Positions 26,275-37,004 of a stretch of 64,000 nt of DNA are shown piece by piece. A program made the position numbers and the translations under genes. The stretch covers positions 63,914 through 127,913 of the forward strand of contig VZSE01001754.1 in assembly GCA_013398275.1 (NCBI GenBank). Direction: 5' to 3'. The stretch comes from Promerops cafer (lineage: Eukaryota > Chordata > Aves > Passeriformes > Nectariniidae). Below the pieces are notes generated by a model. That model worked only from the letters and a program-made list of their open reading frames with translations, was not told where the DNA came from and ran no database searches. How positions within the stretch are numbered: the first letter of the stretch is position 1; the number at the start of each line of letters is the position of its first letter.

Positions 26275-26599
26275 AGAGATCAGATTGCAGCCCACCTGTG
26301 AGGAGGTCATTGAAAAGAAGGAGGTTCTTCTGGGGGTCCATGGTGGGAGGATGGGGAAACAATGGGCATCAGCTGAAACTCAAGAGATTCTGATCAGGTA
26401 TAAAGAAAAGCTTTTTTACTCTGACAACAGTCAGGCAGTGGGGCAGCTTGCCCAGGGAGGTTGTGCAAACTCCAACCTCGGATATTTTCAAGTCCCAGCT
26501 GGATAAGATCTTGAGTAACTTGGTCTGACCTCAGAGCCAGCCCTGCTTTAAGGAGACCTCCTGAAATCCATTCTAACCCAAATTACCATATGTTTCTAA
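26275..26599 (+). mobile_element. CR1 LINE fragment, 3' end, sense
   Basis: Typical strings are 'GTATAAAGAAAAGCTTTTTT', 'CAGTGGGGCAGCTTGCCCAG' with 'GGAGGTTGTGCAAACTCC', 'ATTTTCAAGTCCCAGCTGG', 'CTTGGTCTGACCTCAGAGCC' and a decayed tail 'CATTCTAACCCAAATTACC' then 'ATGTTTCTA'. It is 5' truncated. Confidence 0.85.
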
Positions 26600-27409
26600 A
26601 GTGCCTCATCTCTCTGCAGAGTAGCTTATCTACAAAATGGTAGACAACGTGCCTTGAAAGTTTGCTTAACTGATAAAGAATGGCACCAAACAGAGAGTGG
26701 TCTGCGGTGTGTACATACTTCCTATTCAACAATTCTTTTTTTAGGTCCCTGCTTCATATATACCAAAGGTTACAGAGGATGTACTAAGCAAACAGGGTGA
26801 TCAAAACCACAGTGTTGAAATTTAAACCAGCAGGCGATAAGTTCTTACACTTCACTCTGAAGAAATCTACTGATTTGCCTAAACCAAATTCAGGAACAAA
26901 CTGACAAACTCTATCAGTGATTTTTATTGCATTTTTAAGATAAATGCTACAGAAACTGCACGGGAATTAGTAATGTTCTAGAACAAGAAAGCTAAAATTC
27001 TCCTAAATACAAAAGAAGGCTTGCTAAACAAATCTACAGACTGTCCTTTTTACTTGATGTTTTAGATTGATTTAGTTTTCTATTTTAATGTGGACATTTC
27101 CAGGAAGGACTGGGGCGAGGGACAAAGAAGGAGAAGAAAGAAGCTAGAAAAGTCTTTTTGACTCAGGCTGCTGTGATTGTATTTAATATTTCTGGAAGTG
27201 GCAGACCACAGATAGTCTTGCGGCCACAGAATGCTCCCTGGCCAGCTAAGCCACAGAGGAAGAGCTGTGACAACCTCCCAAAGCTGTTTGTCACAGTGGG
27301 CTGGATGCTTCTCCCCTCAAAGACTGCTTCACTCCATGTGCTCCTCTCTTAGATTTCTTAGAAAAACACTTAGACATCTACAGGATCATAAAATGATTTA
27401 AGGTTATAC

Positions 27410-27600
27410 TTGCTCTCTGTTACTAATGCTTTGTGGCATTGGGTAATTGCTTAGTTGAGCATTTAGAAAAGCATTAATATATTTTTCTCTGCAAATGCAT
27501 TATTAATATTTACATTACAATCTCTGCTGTTAAGGCTTTGTACAATTATTAATAGACTTAAAACACTGAGCTGCATGAAAATATTTTCTGCTAGGAAAAA
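27410..27600. promoter_or_regulatory. Candidate conserved non-coding element (POU/homeobox-like motifs)
   Basis: Dense motifs of the type GGGTAATTGCTTAG, AAGCATTAATATATT, AAATGCATTATTAATATT, ACAATTATTAATAG and CTGCATGAAAATATTTTC occur without simple-repeat structure. Composition suggests an enhancer-like block; conservation is not tested. Confidence 0.3.
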
Positions 27601-28979
27601 GAAACTCAAAGGGACACAAATCATACCTGGTCTACCATCATTACAAATTAAGTATTTGTATTGATACTTCTACATTCCAACAGTCCTAATCCTTCTGCAC
27701 CAGTTGAAATGGGAAGTATGAATATTTCTATTCTGTTTCACATTAATTCACAAAGCCAACTTAGATGGTTGAGGAATAACAGACTGCTTTGCATCCATCC
27801 CTTTAGACCACTGACTTCTCCACCGTACAATGTATTGTTTTTCTCCAGAGCAGCACACTACCTACAACATCACCCCTTCCATGTAGGTTGTATTTAGGAT
27901 TGCGTTGACAACTTGTATTCTCCCAGAAATGAGAAAGGCACTACACTTATAAGTGATAATTTGTTTTTAATGCTTCTGGGAAGAACACATTAAAGAGTTC
28001 AATGAGATTTTTTTTTCTCAAAATTCTAGGCAGTGCCAAAATCCATGTGGCCTTAAATATAGTACTAAAAGCAGTGAATACAGTGAAAGGCAAAACAAAA
28101 AGGCAGTGCAAAACCCCTACGCAATTACTTAATGACCAGAAATAGTTTGGGGAGATTATAACAGCTGGATGATCTGGGGTTGGGAGGTAAAAATAATCCT
28201 AAATCTATAAAAACTGATATTGGGTTGGCTGAAAGCTCCACCCAGCCCAGCTGTTTCAGACAGAGGTGGATAAGACGTGAATAGGAAGACAGAAAGAACT
28301 GGGAAAACATGTTCTGTGCTTCCCCAAAATGTCTTTCCAGCTCCAGCAACTTACAAGTCCAAAACTTCCTGAGTTAGATCAAGAGTCTTTGATGATTTTC
28401 CAGTTGCTTTTTAAGCCCATGCAAAGTTTTGGTATCCAGTATACCCTGAAGCAAAGACTTCTGGCTTAACTATAGACTGAATGAAGCACTATCTCCCCTT
28501 GTTTGTTTTGAACCTTCCAAGTTCTCCTTTCATTTGCTGTAGCTCAGTTCTCCTGTCTGATAAGTCAGTGAACAGTCTGGATTCCTGGTTCTTATTTGGA
28601 TCTCTGAAGGTTTTACATAGACTTTGATATTATCTCCCCTTCCCTGCAGACTGAAGAAACCCAGCTGAGTCAACCATGATCCCTTTCAAAGCCCTCCTAC
28701 TATTTCTGATAATTGTATTGATTTTAATTTAATCTATTCTAGTTCTACCATACTATTTTTGAACTAGAACCGCACAGGCAATTAAAGATGCAGGTGCAAA
28801 TAGGGATTGATACAATGGCACTTTTTATCTCTTTTTCTCTCTTAATAAATTTTAACAATAATCCTAACAGTTCTCAATTTCCATTTTGATCACTGCTGAG
28901 CCCTGAGTTGATGTTCTCACAGAACTACCTATCACAACCTCAAGGCCTTTCTTCTCACTGGTAAAAATAAACTCCAAGT

Positions 28980-29540
28980 TCCTCAGTACATATGTGAAAT
29001 TCAGGATTGTTTTTTTTTTTTTCTCATATGTCAGTCTTTCATATTTATCATTTCATGATTTAATTTCATCTGCTATTTTGCCACCAACTCTATTAGTAAC
29101 AAAGTCATTTAGTTTTTCTCAATTAGCCCTACCCTGAATAGCTCATTATAAGCAATACATTTTGTAAATCACTACTGACCTCCATTTCTATCAGTTATTT
29201 GTCCAAGTTTCATATCCATTAGCAGCCTTGTTTTTTACTTCCTTTGGGGGAGGAATCTTACTGATTGCTTTTGGAAACCATCATATACAGTTAATTGAAT
29301 CTTAGTGGTCCATGACTTCTTGACTTCTTCGAAGAAAGCTTTCCTGAGACACTAATTTGCTTTAAAAAAACCATAATGACTTTCCCTAATGTGTCATCTT
29401 TTCTATGTGGAAAAGATGTCTTTTTCTTCTGTCTTTTTTGTTCTTCAGCATAATTTCTACTTATTTGTCTATCAAGGAGATTGGGCTTCCAGGTCTACAT
29501 CTCCCACAATCTTCTCCAAAATCCTTTAAAAAATCTGGTG
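28980..29540 (-). mobile_element. Possible ancient CR1 LINE body fragment, antisense
   Basis: Read on the minus strand, pieces recall the 3' end of the CR1 reverse-transcriptase ORF and following sequence of older families. From about 29,095 down to 29,015 there is 'GGCAAAATAGCAGATGAAAT' then 'TAAATCATGAAATGATAAAT'. Further 5' on that strand are 'TTAGTGTCTCAGGAAAGC' and, near 29,490, 'GTAGACCTGGAAGCCCAATC' with 'AATAAGTAGAAATTATG'. It is full of stops and indels, so this is a decayed relic at best. Boundaries are approximate. Confidence 0.42.
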
Positions 29541-31479
29541 TCACGTGAGCAACTCTTTAAACCCCTCTGATGCTGAGGAAACTTTAAGTGAGAAGTCAGA
29601 GACAGCAGTTAGTACCTGAACCACTTTGTCTGTGCGCTGCTTGGCAGCTCATGGTTGAGCACCATCTGGTCTCAGCACTTGGCTGCTGCTCACTTGTTAA
29701 TGTGTTCCTTCATCTTTTATACTTGCACTGTAATCCAAGACGTTTTCCTAATTATTCCCCTTAAAGAAGCTTCCCATTATTGGACTTTACCCATGCTCAT
29801 CTATCCCATTCACAGATGCAAAAATAAATTCAGCTTTTCTTTCAAGGCTGTATCTTCTCCAGATGTTTCTTCTGTATACGAAACAATCTATTTGCCTTAC
29901 AGAGCTGTCAAACTCCAGCGAGCTCCCTGATTTGTTCTAGAAAGACTTGCTATTATTTCTTATAACTTTTGCAAGCTGACCCTGAAACTTCCTTCTGTAT
30001 CCTTCTCATAATTTTGTACCTAAACCATCAGAGGTTACAAGTCCTTTCTTTTACCTCCTTTTAATGAAAGGTGTCTTGCTTTATATTGTTCCTCTGTTTT
30101 TGAAAAGAAAGCAGAATACTACTGATTTTCTTTATCATGGCACTACAAGGGTGTTGAAACCAAGGATGCTACAGTTCCTCCTACAGTGTGGGTCTTTGTC
30201 AATAATATGACATTCTTTAGGACCAGGGATTGCTTTTCCTCTTCTGGCTTCCCAACAAGCAGTCACAGATACTTTCTAAAATGTTAGCTCCAGCCCTACC
30301 CCCTCCTGTGATATTTATCCAACGTAATTTGAGTTATTGAAGTCACTTATGATTGTGTTTTCTGCCTCTCAGGCTCTGATCTCCCTGCCTTGTTAGCTGG
30401 ACTGGTGATGCACTCCTAGTACTGCATTTTTTGTATTTATTTCTGGGACTTCAATCCACTGAGATCTTATTTATTGACACAATTAACTGCTAACTGGAGA
30501 ATCCTCAAATCTTTCTTTAAAATACAGCATCACTCATCCACTGTCATGCTTCGTCCTGCCTCAAAAATACGTATCTAAACTGATAGATTTCACTTTTCCT
30601 ATCAGCTGTCAAAGCATGAACATAGTGCAACTTTGCTGCAGCTGCTTGCAAAGCGTGGTTGTCTCCTGGCCAAAGCCCAGTGTGACGAGCCCTGTGACAC
30701 CCTTGTGCGTGCCTGGCTGTACAGTCAGGGTCTTTATTTACATCTGGCTTCATCTGAGAGTCCAAACTAATGAACAGTTGCTTGCAATTATGGAAGAGGA
30801 CTAAAGATAAGAGGTAATCCTCAATTTTGCCAACAGCTGAAATAACAGAGCAGGGAAGATTTTGTTTCTGATTTGTATGTTTGCTCTTGAATCATACCGA
30901 AAGTGATCAAGGATCTGCCCTGACTACAACTCAAACCATCAAACAGCTGACAGAACAGAGAAGCAATATCTCATTCACTGTAGAAAACAAAAGGTGTAGT
31001 TTAACCGGAACGGTGAAGAAACGACCATTATAAGAATAGAAAACATATCTATGTTTATCTTGTATAAAATTTGAAAGCATCTAAACTATCCTGCTTCAGG
31101 ACATGCGCTCATCCATCCCTTACAATGAGGGAACAGAAAATAAAATGGTCAGGTGGTTTTTCAGATCTCCTTGTGCAGTAGTTCTTCTCACTGAACCATA
31201 TCACTCCTTTTAAATTGAGAATGGCACCTCAGAGACAGTTTTATCCCACCTTCTTTAAGGGCAAGCTTTTCCTCTGTCTCTCCTGACATGGCCTCTGCAG
31301 TGTGTTAAGCACTGTGCCACCAGCATTAATAATTAGCAGCTGCTGTGCCTGGAATCGCTGATTGTTTTCCATCAATCATCTACGTTAGGGAACAATTTGT
31401 AGATACCATAGCAAAAAGTCAAATATTAAAAAAAAAAACCAAAACCAACTTAGCATCACACATTCTGTAATGACTTAAT

Positions 31480-32535
31480 CCATTTTCCTGCTTCATCAGC
31501 TTTCCCACATCCGGCGCCAAGGCTTCCGCGCTCTCCCCAGTGGTTTTCCAGCTCTGTATTTGGTGGTGCAACTTATGACTTCTAGGGCTATGGTCAGATG
31601 GGTTTGCAAGGTCGTTTCCCCTCCCTTGCAAGTCAAGCAGCCGCTTACACGAATCTAAAACTAAATTAGACTTTTTTTTTNNNNNNNNNNNNNNNNNNNN
31701 NNNNNNNNNNNNNNNNNNNNNNNNNNNNNNNNNNNNNNNNNNNNNNNNNNNNNNNNNNNNNNNNNNNNNNNNNNNNNNNNNNNNNNNNNNNNNNNNNNNN
31801 NNNNNNNNNNNNNNNNNNNNNNNNNNNNNNNNNNNNNNNNNNNNNNNNNNNNNNNNNNNNNNNNNNNNNNNNNNNNNNNNNNNNNNNNNNNNNNNNNNNN
31901 NNNNNNNNNNNNNNNNNNNNNNNNNNNNNNNNNNNNNNNNNNNNNNNNNNNNNNNNNNNNNNNNNNNNNNNNNNNNNNNNNNNNNNNNNNNNNNNNNNNN
32001 NNNNNNNNNNNNNNNNNNNNNNNNNNNNNNNNNNNNNNNNNNNNNNNNNNNNNNNNNNNNNNNNNNNNNNNNNNNNNNNNNNNNNNNNNNNNNNNNNNNN
32101 NNNNNNNNNNNNNNNNNNNNNNNNNNNNNNNNNNNNNNNNNNNNNNNNNNNNNNNNNNNNNNNNNNNNNNNNNNNNNNNNNNNNNNNNNNNNNNNNNNNN
32201 NNNNNNNNNNNNNNNNNNNNNNNNNNNNNNNNNNNNNNNNNNNNNNNNNNNNNNNNNNNNNNNNNNNNNNNNNNNNNNNNNNNNNNNNNNNNNNNNNNNN
32301 NNNNNNNNNNNNNNNNNNNNNNNNNNNNNNNNNNNNNNNNNNNNNNNNNNNNNNNNNNNNNNNNNNNNNNNTGCTTCTCTGCGGGTTCCGATAGGCGTTT
32401 TGTGAGGGATTCTGTCTTTTCATGCTTGGAGTGATATGTACACAAACCAGATACGGCTTCTGCTGTTACTGCCAAAGCCTTTCTATTTTCTTCAGCACTA
32501 CTCACTAAAAAGAGTTTTCTTCCCCGCGCCCCCNT
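31480..32535 (+). promoter_or_regulatory. ST3GAL5: Probable ST3GAL5 promoter / first-exon region, mostly lost in an assembly gap
   Basis: The left flank (31,501-31,560) has CpG clusters in CATCCGGCGCCAAGGCTTCC and GCGCTCTCCC. The right flank has TGCGGGTTCCGATAGGCG (32,381-32,398) and CCCCGCGCCCCCN at 32,522-32,534. These stand out in otherwise CpG-poor DNA. The gap 31,681-32,371 (691 N) lies between them; such gaps often fall on GC-rich first exons. The next ST3GAL5 coding exon starts mid-protein, in the phase expected after an upstream exon, so a first exon must lie upstream. Placement in this gap is an inference. Confidence 0.45.
31681..32371. other. Assembly gap (691 N)
   Basis: A run of N. 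Long frames that appear to span it on the minus strand are artefacts of unknown bases. An extra single N is at 32,534. Confidence 0.98.
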
Positions 32536-35500
32536 TTATTTTTTGTATTTCAGTAGGTAAGATCAAAATATAAGGCTGCTGGAGGAGGGATGTTTATTTT
32601 GTAGCTCTCTTTAGTTAGGGAAAAGATTAGGAAATGTTCTTAAAATTACTGGATGTAAACAGCTCTGCGGTGGAAAGTGACTGGCTTTGTCTCATTCTAG
32701 GGAAACGGGTAGATAAAGATGTATATTCATTATTTCTCTAAGGAAAACTCCTTGAAATAAGTGCTCTTTTATGCTTCTGAAGTGGATACATGTTTTTAAA
32801 CTGCAGCTTACAATGGAACTGTGCAGATTCAGTTTAGAGGGGGTGTTTTCCATGCAGACTGTGTTATTCTATCTGTTTATGCTGCAGTAAGGTTACTATC
32901 TTGCTTTTGGATCATGCAGCAGGAAACCTTGAGCTATCTCCCAAGCTCTCTGCTAGCCAAACTCAGGGAATTTCTTTTAAGAGGTCAAAATGCAGCTGGA
33001 GAGTTAGGGCACAAAAACATTTTGGTGCATTGTATGTTTCCATGGGGTTGATGATAAATGAGCTCATCCCTTCTCTGGTTTCCTGCTGCTTTTTTGAGGT
33101 TTAGCATCCTTCCTTCCTTAAAGTTCCAGCAGTTTGGCCAAATGATTGACAGGCAGTTAGGAGGAGGATGTAGGAAGACAAAGTGTGGTAGCAGAAACTT
33201 CCTTTTACTGTGGAGAATGGGCTAAAAATGTTTAAATTTGCTTGCTTTGCATATATCAGATGCGAAATATGCCAAGACTGCTACAGAGTTGGAGCATTAG
33301 ATGGGCAGGTTGTTTCTTAGGATTAAGAGACCCTGGAAGACTTCAGTAGTTCCTGAGTTATAATAAAGACTAAATAACTGAAAAAGACCCAGACAATGAT
33401 TCAAACTTGTCATGGTGTAATTTTCAAATTATGTGCAGGTCTGAATGAAACTTGCTGTAACAGAACAGGTTGAAGCATTCCCAGCAGGCATGTCCAGTGC
33501 TTCAAAACCACACAACTGTAACTGGACATAGGACTTCAGGATCATGGAGGAGTCTTCGCTGTCACAAACAGCTCTCACTGATAATGTCATTCATAAATTA
33601 TTAAAGACTTCCTTAAAACTTGTGTAGTGTGTTATTTTCCATTACTCCTATGGGAAGGCTATTCCTTTGCTGCTCAGGAATCTTTTGCCCATAGTTCCTC
33701 TTTGTTTATGTCCACTTTTTCCTGTGTGCTAACATTACGCTTTTGTTTGAAAGCTTTGGTTTTGGCTTTGGTGTTTACATGTTTGGTGTATGTAAAGAAA
33801 AACTCTCAATTCTTGTTTTGCAGAGCTGGACAAGCCAAGCTCTCTGTTCTCCTTGGGAGAGGCTCTTCCTTTACCCATCCCATCAGCACTCTCTGCAGCC
33901 TGTTAGGTCCTGAAGTCTTAGGTTCAAAACTTAAGCATTAGAATTGCAGCAATGTTTTTTTGCTGTATTGCAATTTTATTTTTTGCCTTTTCTTTATGGG
34001 AGGCTTTTGGCATCTTTTCTCTTGCTTCTTTAGGCTCAAGTGTGATTTTACCATGATGTCTTGGAATGTTGGATTATAGTGTAGTAAAAATGCTGCTGTA
34101 CTATTAACATTTTTCCATAATTACCAGTTGTTTGGTGCTATTCTGCTGCATCATTCCGATAAAATATGAAACATCTTGGCTGTGTAAGTCTGCTGTTTCC
34201 TTAGCCCAGTAAAGATTAATGCTATGCCCTGCCTTTTCAAATCATTTCTTTTAGGGAAGATTTTGTCCTCAAACTTCCCATGTAAGAGGAAAGACCTAAT
34301 TTGTTTTGGCTTCCTTACAGGGGCTCAGAAGTCTCTTCCACTTGTGCTAGATGAGCTCACCCAGCTGGTAATGGGTGATGTCCTAGTGCACTGTGCTTCC
34401 TTCCTCCCTTCCTGGCTGGCGTGGCTCTTCCTCTGAGTGCTGGAGTGGTGCAGTGCTCCTCAAGTGTGGATCTGTGGGCCTGGAGAGGAGGATGAGAAGG
34501 GAAAGATGTGCAAAGTGGGGGATTTTGAGTTGCAGCTGCCTGCTGTTATGCTGCAGCTCATTCACTGCATGTTTGTGCGCTTCAGCAGATGCTGAGGAGT
34601 GGCTGACATCAGGCTCTGAACATCTGGAGCAGGCAGGCCACTGTTTCTTACACAAATAGCATGGAAGGGAAAACTGGGATTTGCTCCAAAGGGAAAAGGG
34701 ACAAGAGGGTCTAAAAGCTTCCCTTGTAAGAAATAAACTTTTTAATAGCACACTGTTCATAACAGCAATACTTTAAGTTACCCATTTCTTCCTTCTGGGC
34801 TAGGACACTAACTTTCTGTGGCTCACTTGTGAATCAGAAAAATTCCATATTCAGATGCTGCTTTTGTCTGTCACAAAGCATCAGCAGCCCAGTTAAGTGT
34901 TGAAGCACATCTTGTTGATGTTTCTTGTGTTTATGTTTTATTTATGGTTTTTTTGCTGTTACTCACTTGAGAGCACCTGAAGGAGGTTTCACAGAAGAGC
35001 CTGCAAAGTTTGTCTAGAAAAAAGGGTGCTAAAGTGGATGTGAAGTTAAGAGTATCCCTGTTTTGAACATTGAGCTGTCATTTAGAACCTCAGTAAGTGT
35101 TCTTTCCCTATAATATTATTTTAGCAGGCACCATTAATGTCCAAAAAGCTTCCTGTGAATGATGCTGAGAGTAAGTGATGGTGTTTCACTCTGAGTATCT
35201 CTAGTTAAGCTGATAATTGGACCGTATTTGAACTGAAACCATTTTTTATGTTCTGTCTGGAAGAGCCAAGGTTAACAGCAAATTGTAGCCTAACTATGTG
35301 AATCATTCCTAAAGGAAAAGAGTGCTCAAGTAGACACAATTATGTAAGGTTGTTAATGATTTTCAGTTGCTGGTTGATGTTGTAAAGAGGATGTAGGAGT
35401 GACCCATTAAACAATTAGAAGAAAACACAAGTAGAGTGTCACAAGGCAAGAATAGAAAGATCATAATGTCTCTAGGACACTAATGTTGCTTGGTGGTATT

Positions 35501-36649
35501 CCTGGCTTCAGGAAAAATAATTTTCACCTGTCATCCTGTTGGTGCCTTTGAGAGTTTCTGTCAACTGCTCTGAAATTCTCATTTGCTCCTTGTTTCACTT
35601 TTTACCAATTGTGTCCACATAAATAGGGTTCAGTAATAAGTTCTCATTTTCTCCGGAGATGGATCTTGACCAAATGAACTGCAGAGTGTACAGACAGCAT
35701 TGTTTTATATTTTTATTGTCTGATAAAAAAGCCTTTCCGGCCAAAGTTCATTTTGTAAGATGCATCTTGTAGGTGCTTATAACCATATTATAGGCTAAAC
35801 TTTCTTCTGCCACCACAGATGAATTCTTCACTTAGCCCAAACAACTGACTCTGATCATTAAAACAGATGTCAAATGCTTTTTTCATTCAATAGTAATAGG
35901 AACTGAGATAATATTCAAGGAAGGTTTCTCAAGTGTCTAAATATGTTCAAGTGCCAACTTTACTGGGGGATTTATATAGTGGTAGATGAAGAAATAATTG
36001 GCAGAAGTCTCTAATTTTTAAATTTAACTTCATGTTTTTCCTCTGGTGAGAAGATGTCAGTCCCTATCTGCTACAGCTTCCTGGATGCTGTCTCATTGTC
36101 TTGTGATAGGAAGTGGTAGGATGGTGATCAGGAAATTATTTGAAGATAAACATCCAAGAGTAATTGTATTGCTACAAATCATAATACAAGTCTCTCATGC
36201 TTGAGCATCTTCCTAGTAAGTCTCCCTCAGATCATTAATATGACTGCAATTTTTCCTCATCCTTGTGGTTTTAAAGGATTTTTGTCATGCACCATTGAAC
36301 AAAAATCTTTTAAGAAGGTATTTCAACGTTCATTGTGTCATAGAAGGAGATTTTCCAATCAGACACAGTTTCTTTGGGATAACCTGTTTTTCTTCTTTCC
36401 CCACTTTTCCTGAGTATTTTGTCAATATAGGCAAATGGGGCCATCCAGATGAAAGGCTTTTTACTTTCCTTCTATAGATTTTAAGTCCAATTTCAACATC
36501 TGGGCAGGTTGTTAGCTTTCCTGATCTGTTAAACCTGTGTTTAAAATTCAGCTGAAAAATTTGGATTCACTTCTGCAGAAGTCATTGGAAAGTTAACCTC
36601 ATGAAGTGCATCAAGGTTTTCTGCACCTGTGTCAGGGCAATAACCAAGC

Positions 36650-37004
36650 ACAAATCCAGACTGAGCAGAGAATGGATTGAGATTAGCCCTGAGGAGGATT
36701 TGGGGGTGCTGGTGGATGAGAGGCTGGACATGACCTGGTCTTTTGACAAGGACACAGAGTGACAGGGCAAGTGGGAATGACTTCAAACTGACGGAGGGCA
36801 CGTTTAGGCTGGATATTAGGAAGAAATATTAACACTGTGAGAGTGGTGAGGCCCTGACACAGATTGCCCAGAGAAGCTGTTGCTGCCCCTTCCCTGAAAG
36901 TTCTCAAGGCCAGGTTGGATGGGGCTTGGAGCAACCTGGGATATTGGAAGGTGTCCCTGCCTGTGGCAGGGGGTTGGAACTGGATGATCCTGTGATTCCA
37001 TGAA
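36650..37004 (+). mobile_element. CR1 LINE fragment, 3' end, sense
   Basis: Clear avian CR1 3' end: 'GAGGATTTGGGGGTGCTGGT', 'GATGAGAGGCTGGACATGA', 'TTTAGGCTGGATATTAGGAA', 'GCCCAGAGAAGCTGTTGC', 'GGAGCAACCTGGGATATTGG' and the terminal 'GATCCTGTGATTCCATGAAA'. It is better preserved than the copies at 8.5 and 26.3 kb and is probably younger. Confidence 0.92.

Larger units (their letters stand above)
5916..31450. other. Intergenic region between POLR1A and ST3GAL5, no gene recognised
   Basis: About 25 kb with no exon that could be tied to a known protein. It holds CR1 LINE fragments (8.5, 12.7, 14.8, 16.7, 19.1, 26.3, 29.0 kb), poly-A runs (11.1 and 14.2 kb), a 6-base gap and several TAAT/ATTA-rich blocks (16.3, 18.4, 22.5, 27.4, 31.3 kb). 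The longest open frames (147 codons at 9,785; 156 at 11,974; 192 on the minus strand at 24,525-25,103; 233 at 24,740) have no recognised domains and look like chance. As no other gene intervenes, regulatory elements here would most simply serve ST3GAL5 or POLR1A. Confidence 0.7.

Noticed and set aside
31419..32505. Very long open frames (334 and 279 codons, minus strand) across 31.4-32.5 kb
   Set aside because: They exist only because unknown bases (N) contain no stop codons; the flanking residues match nothing.
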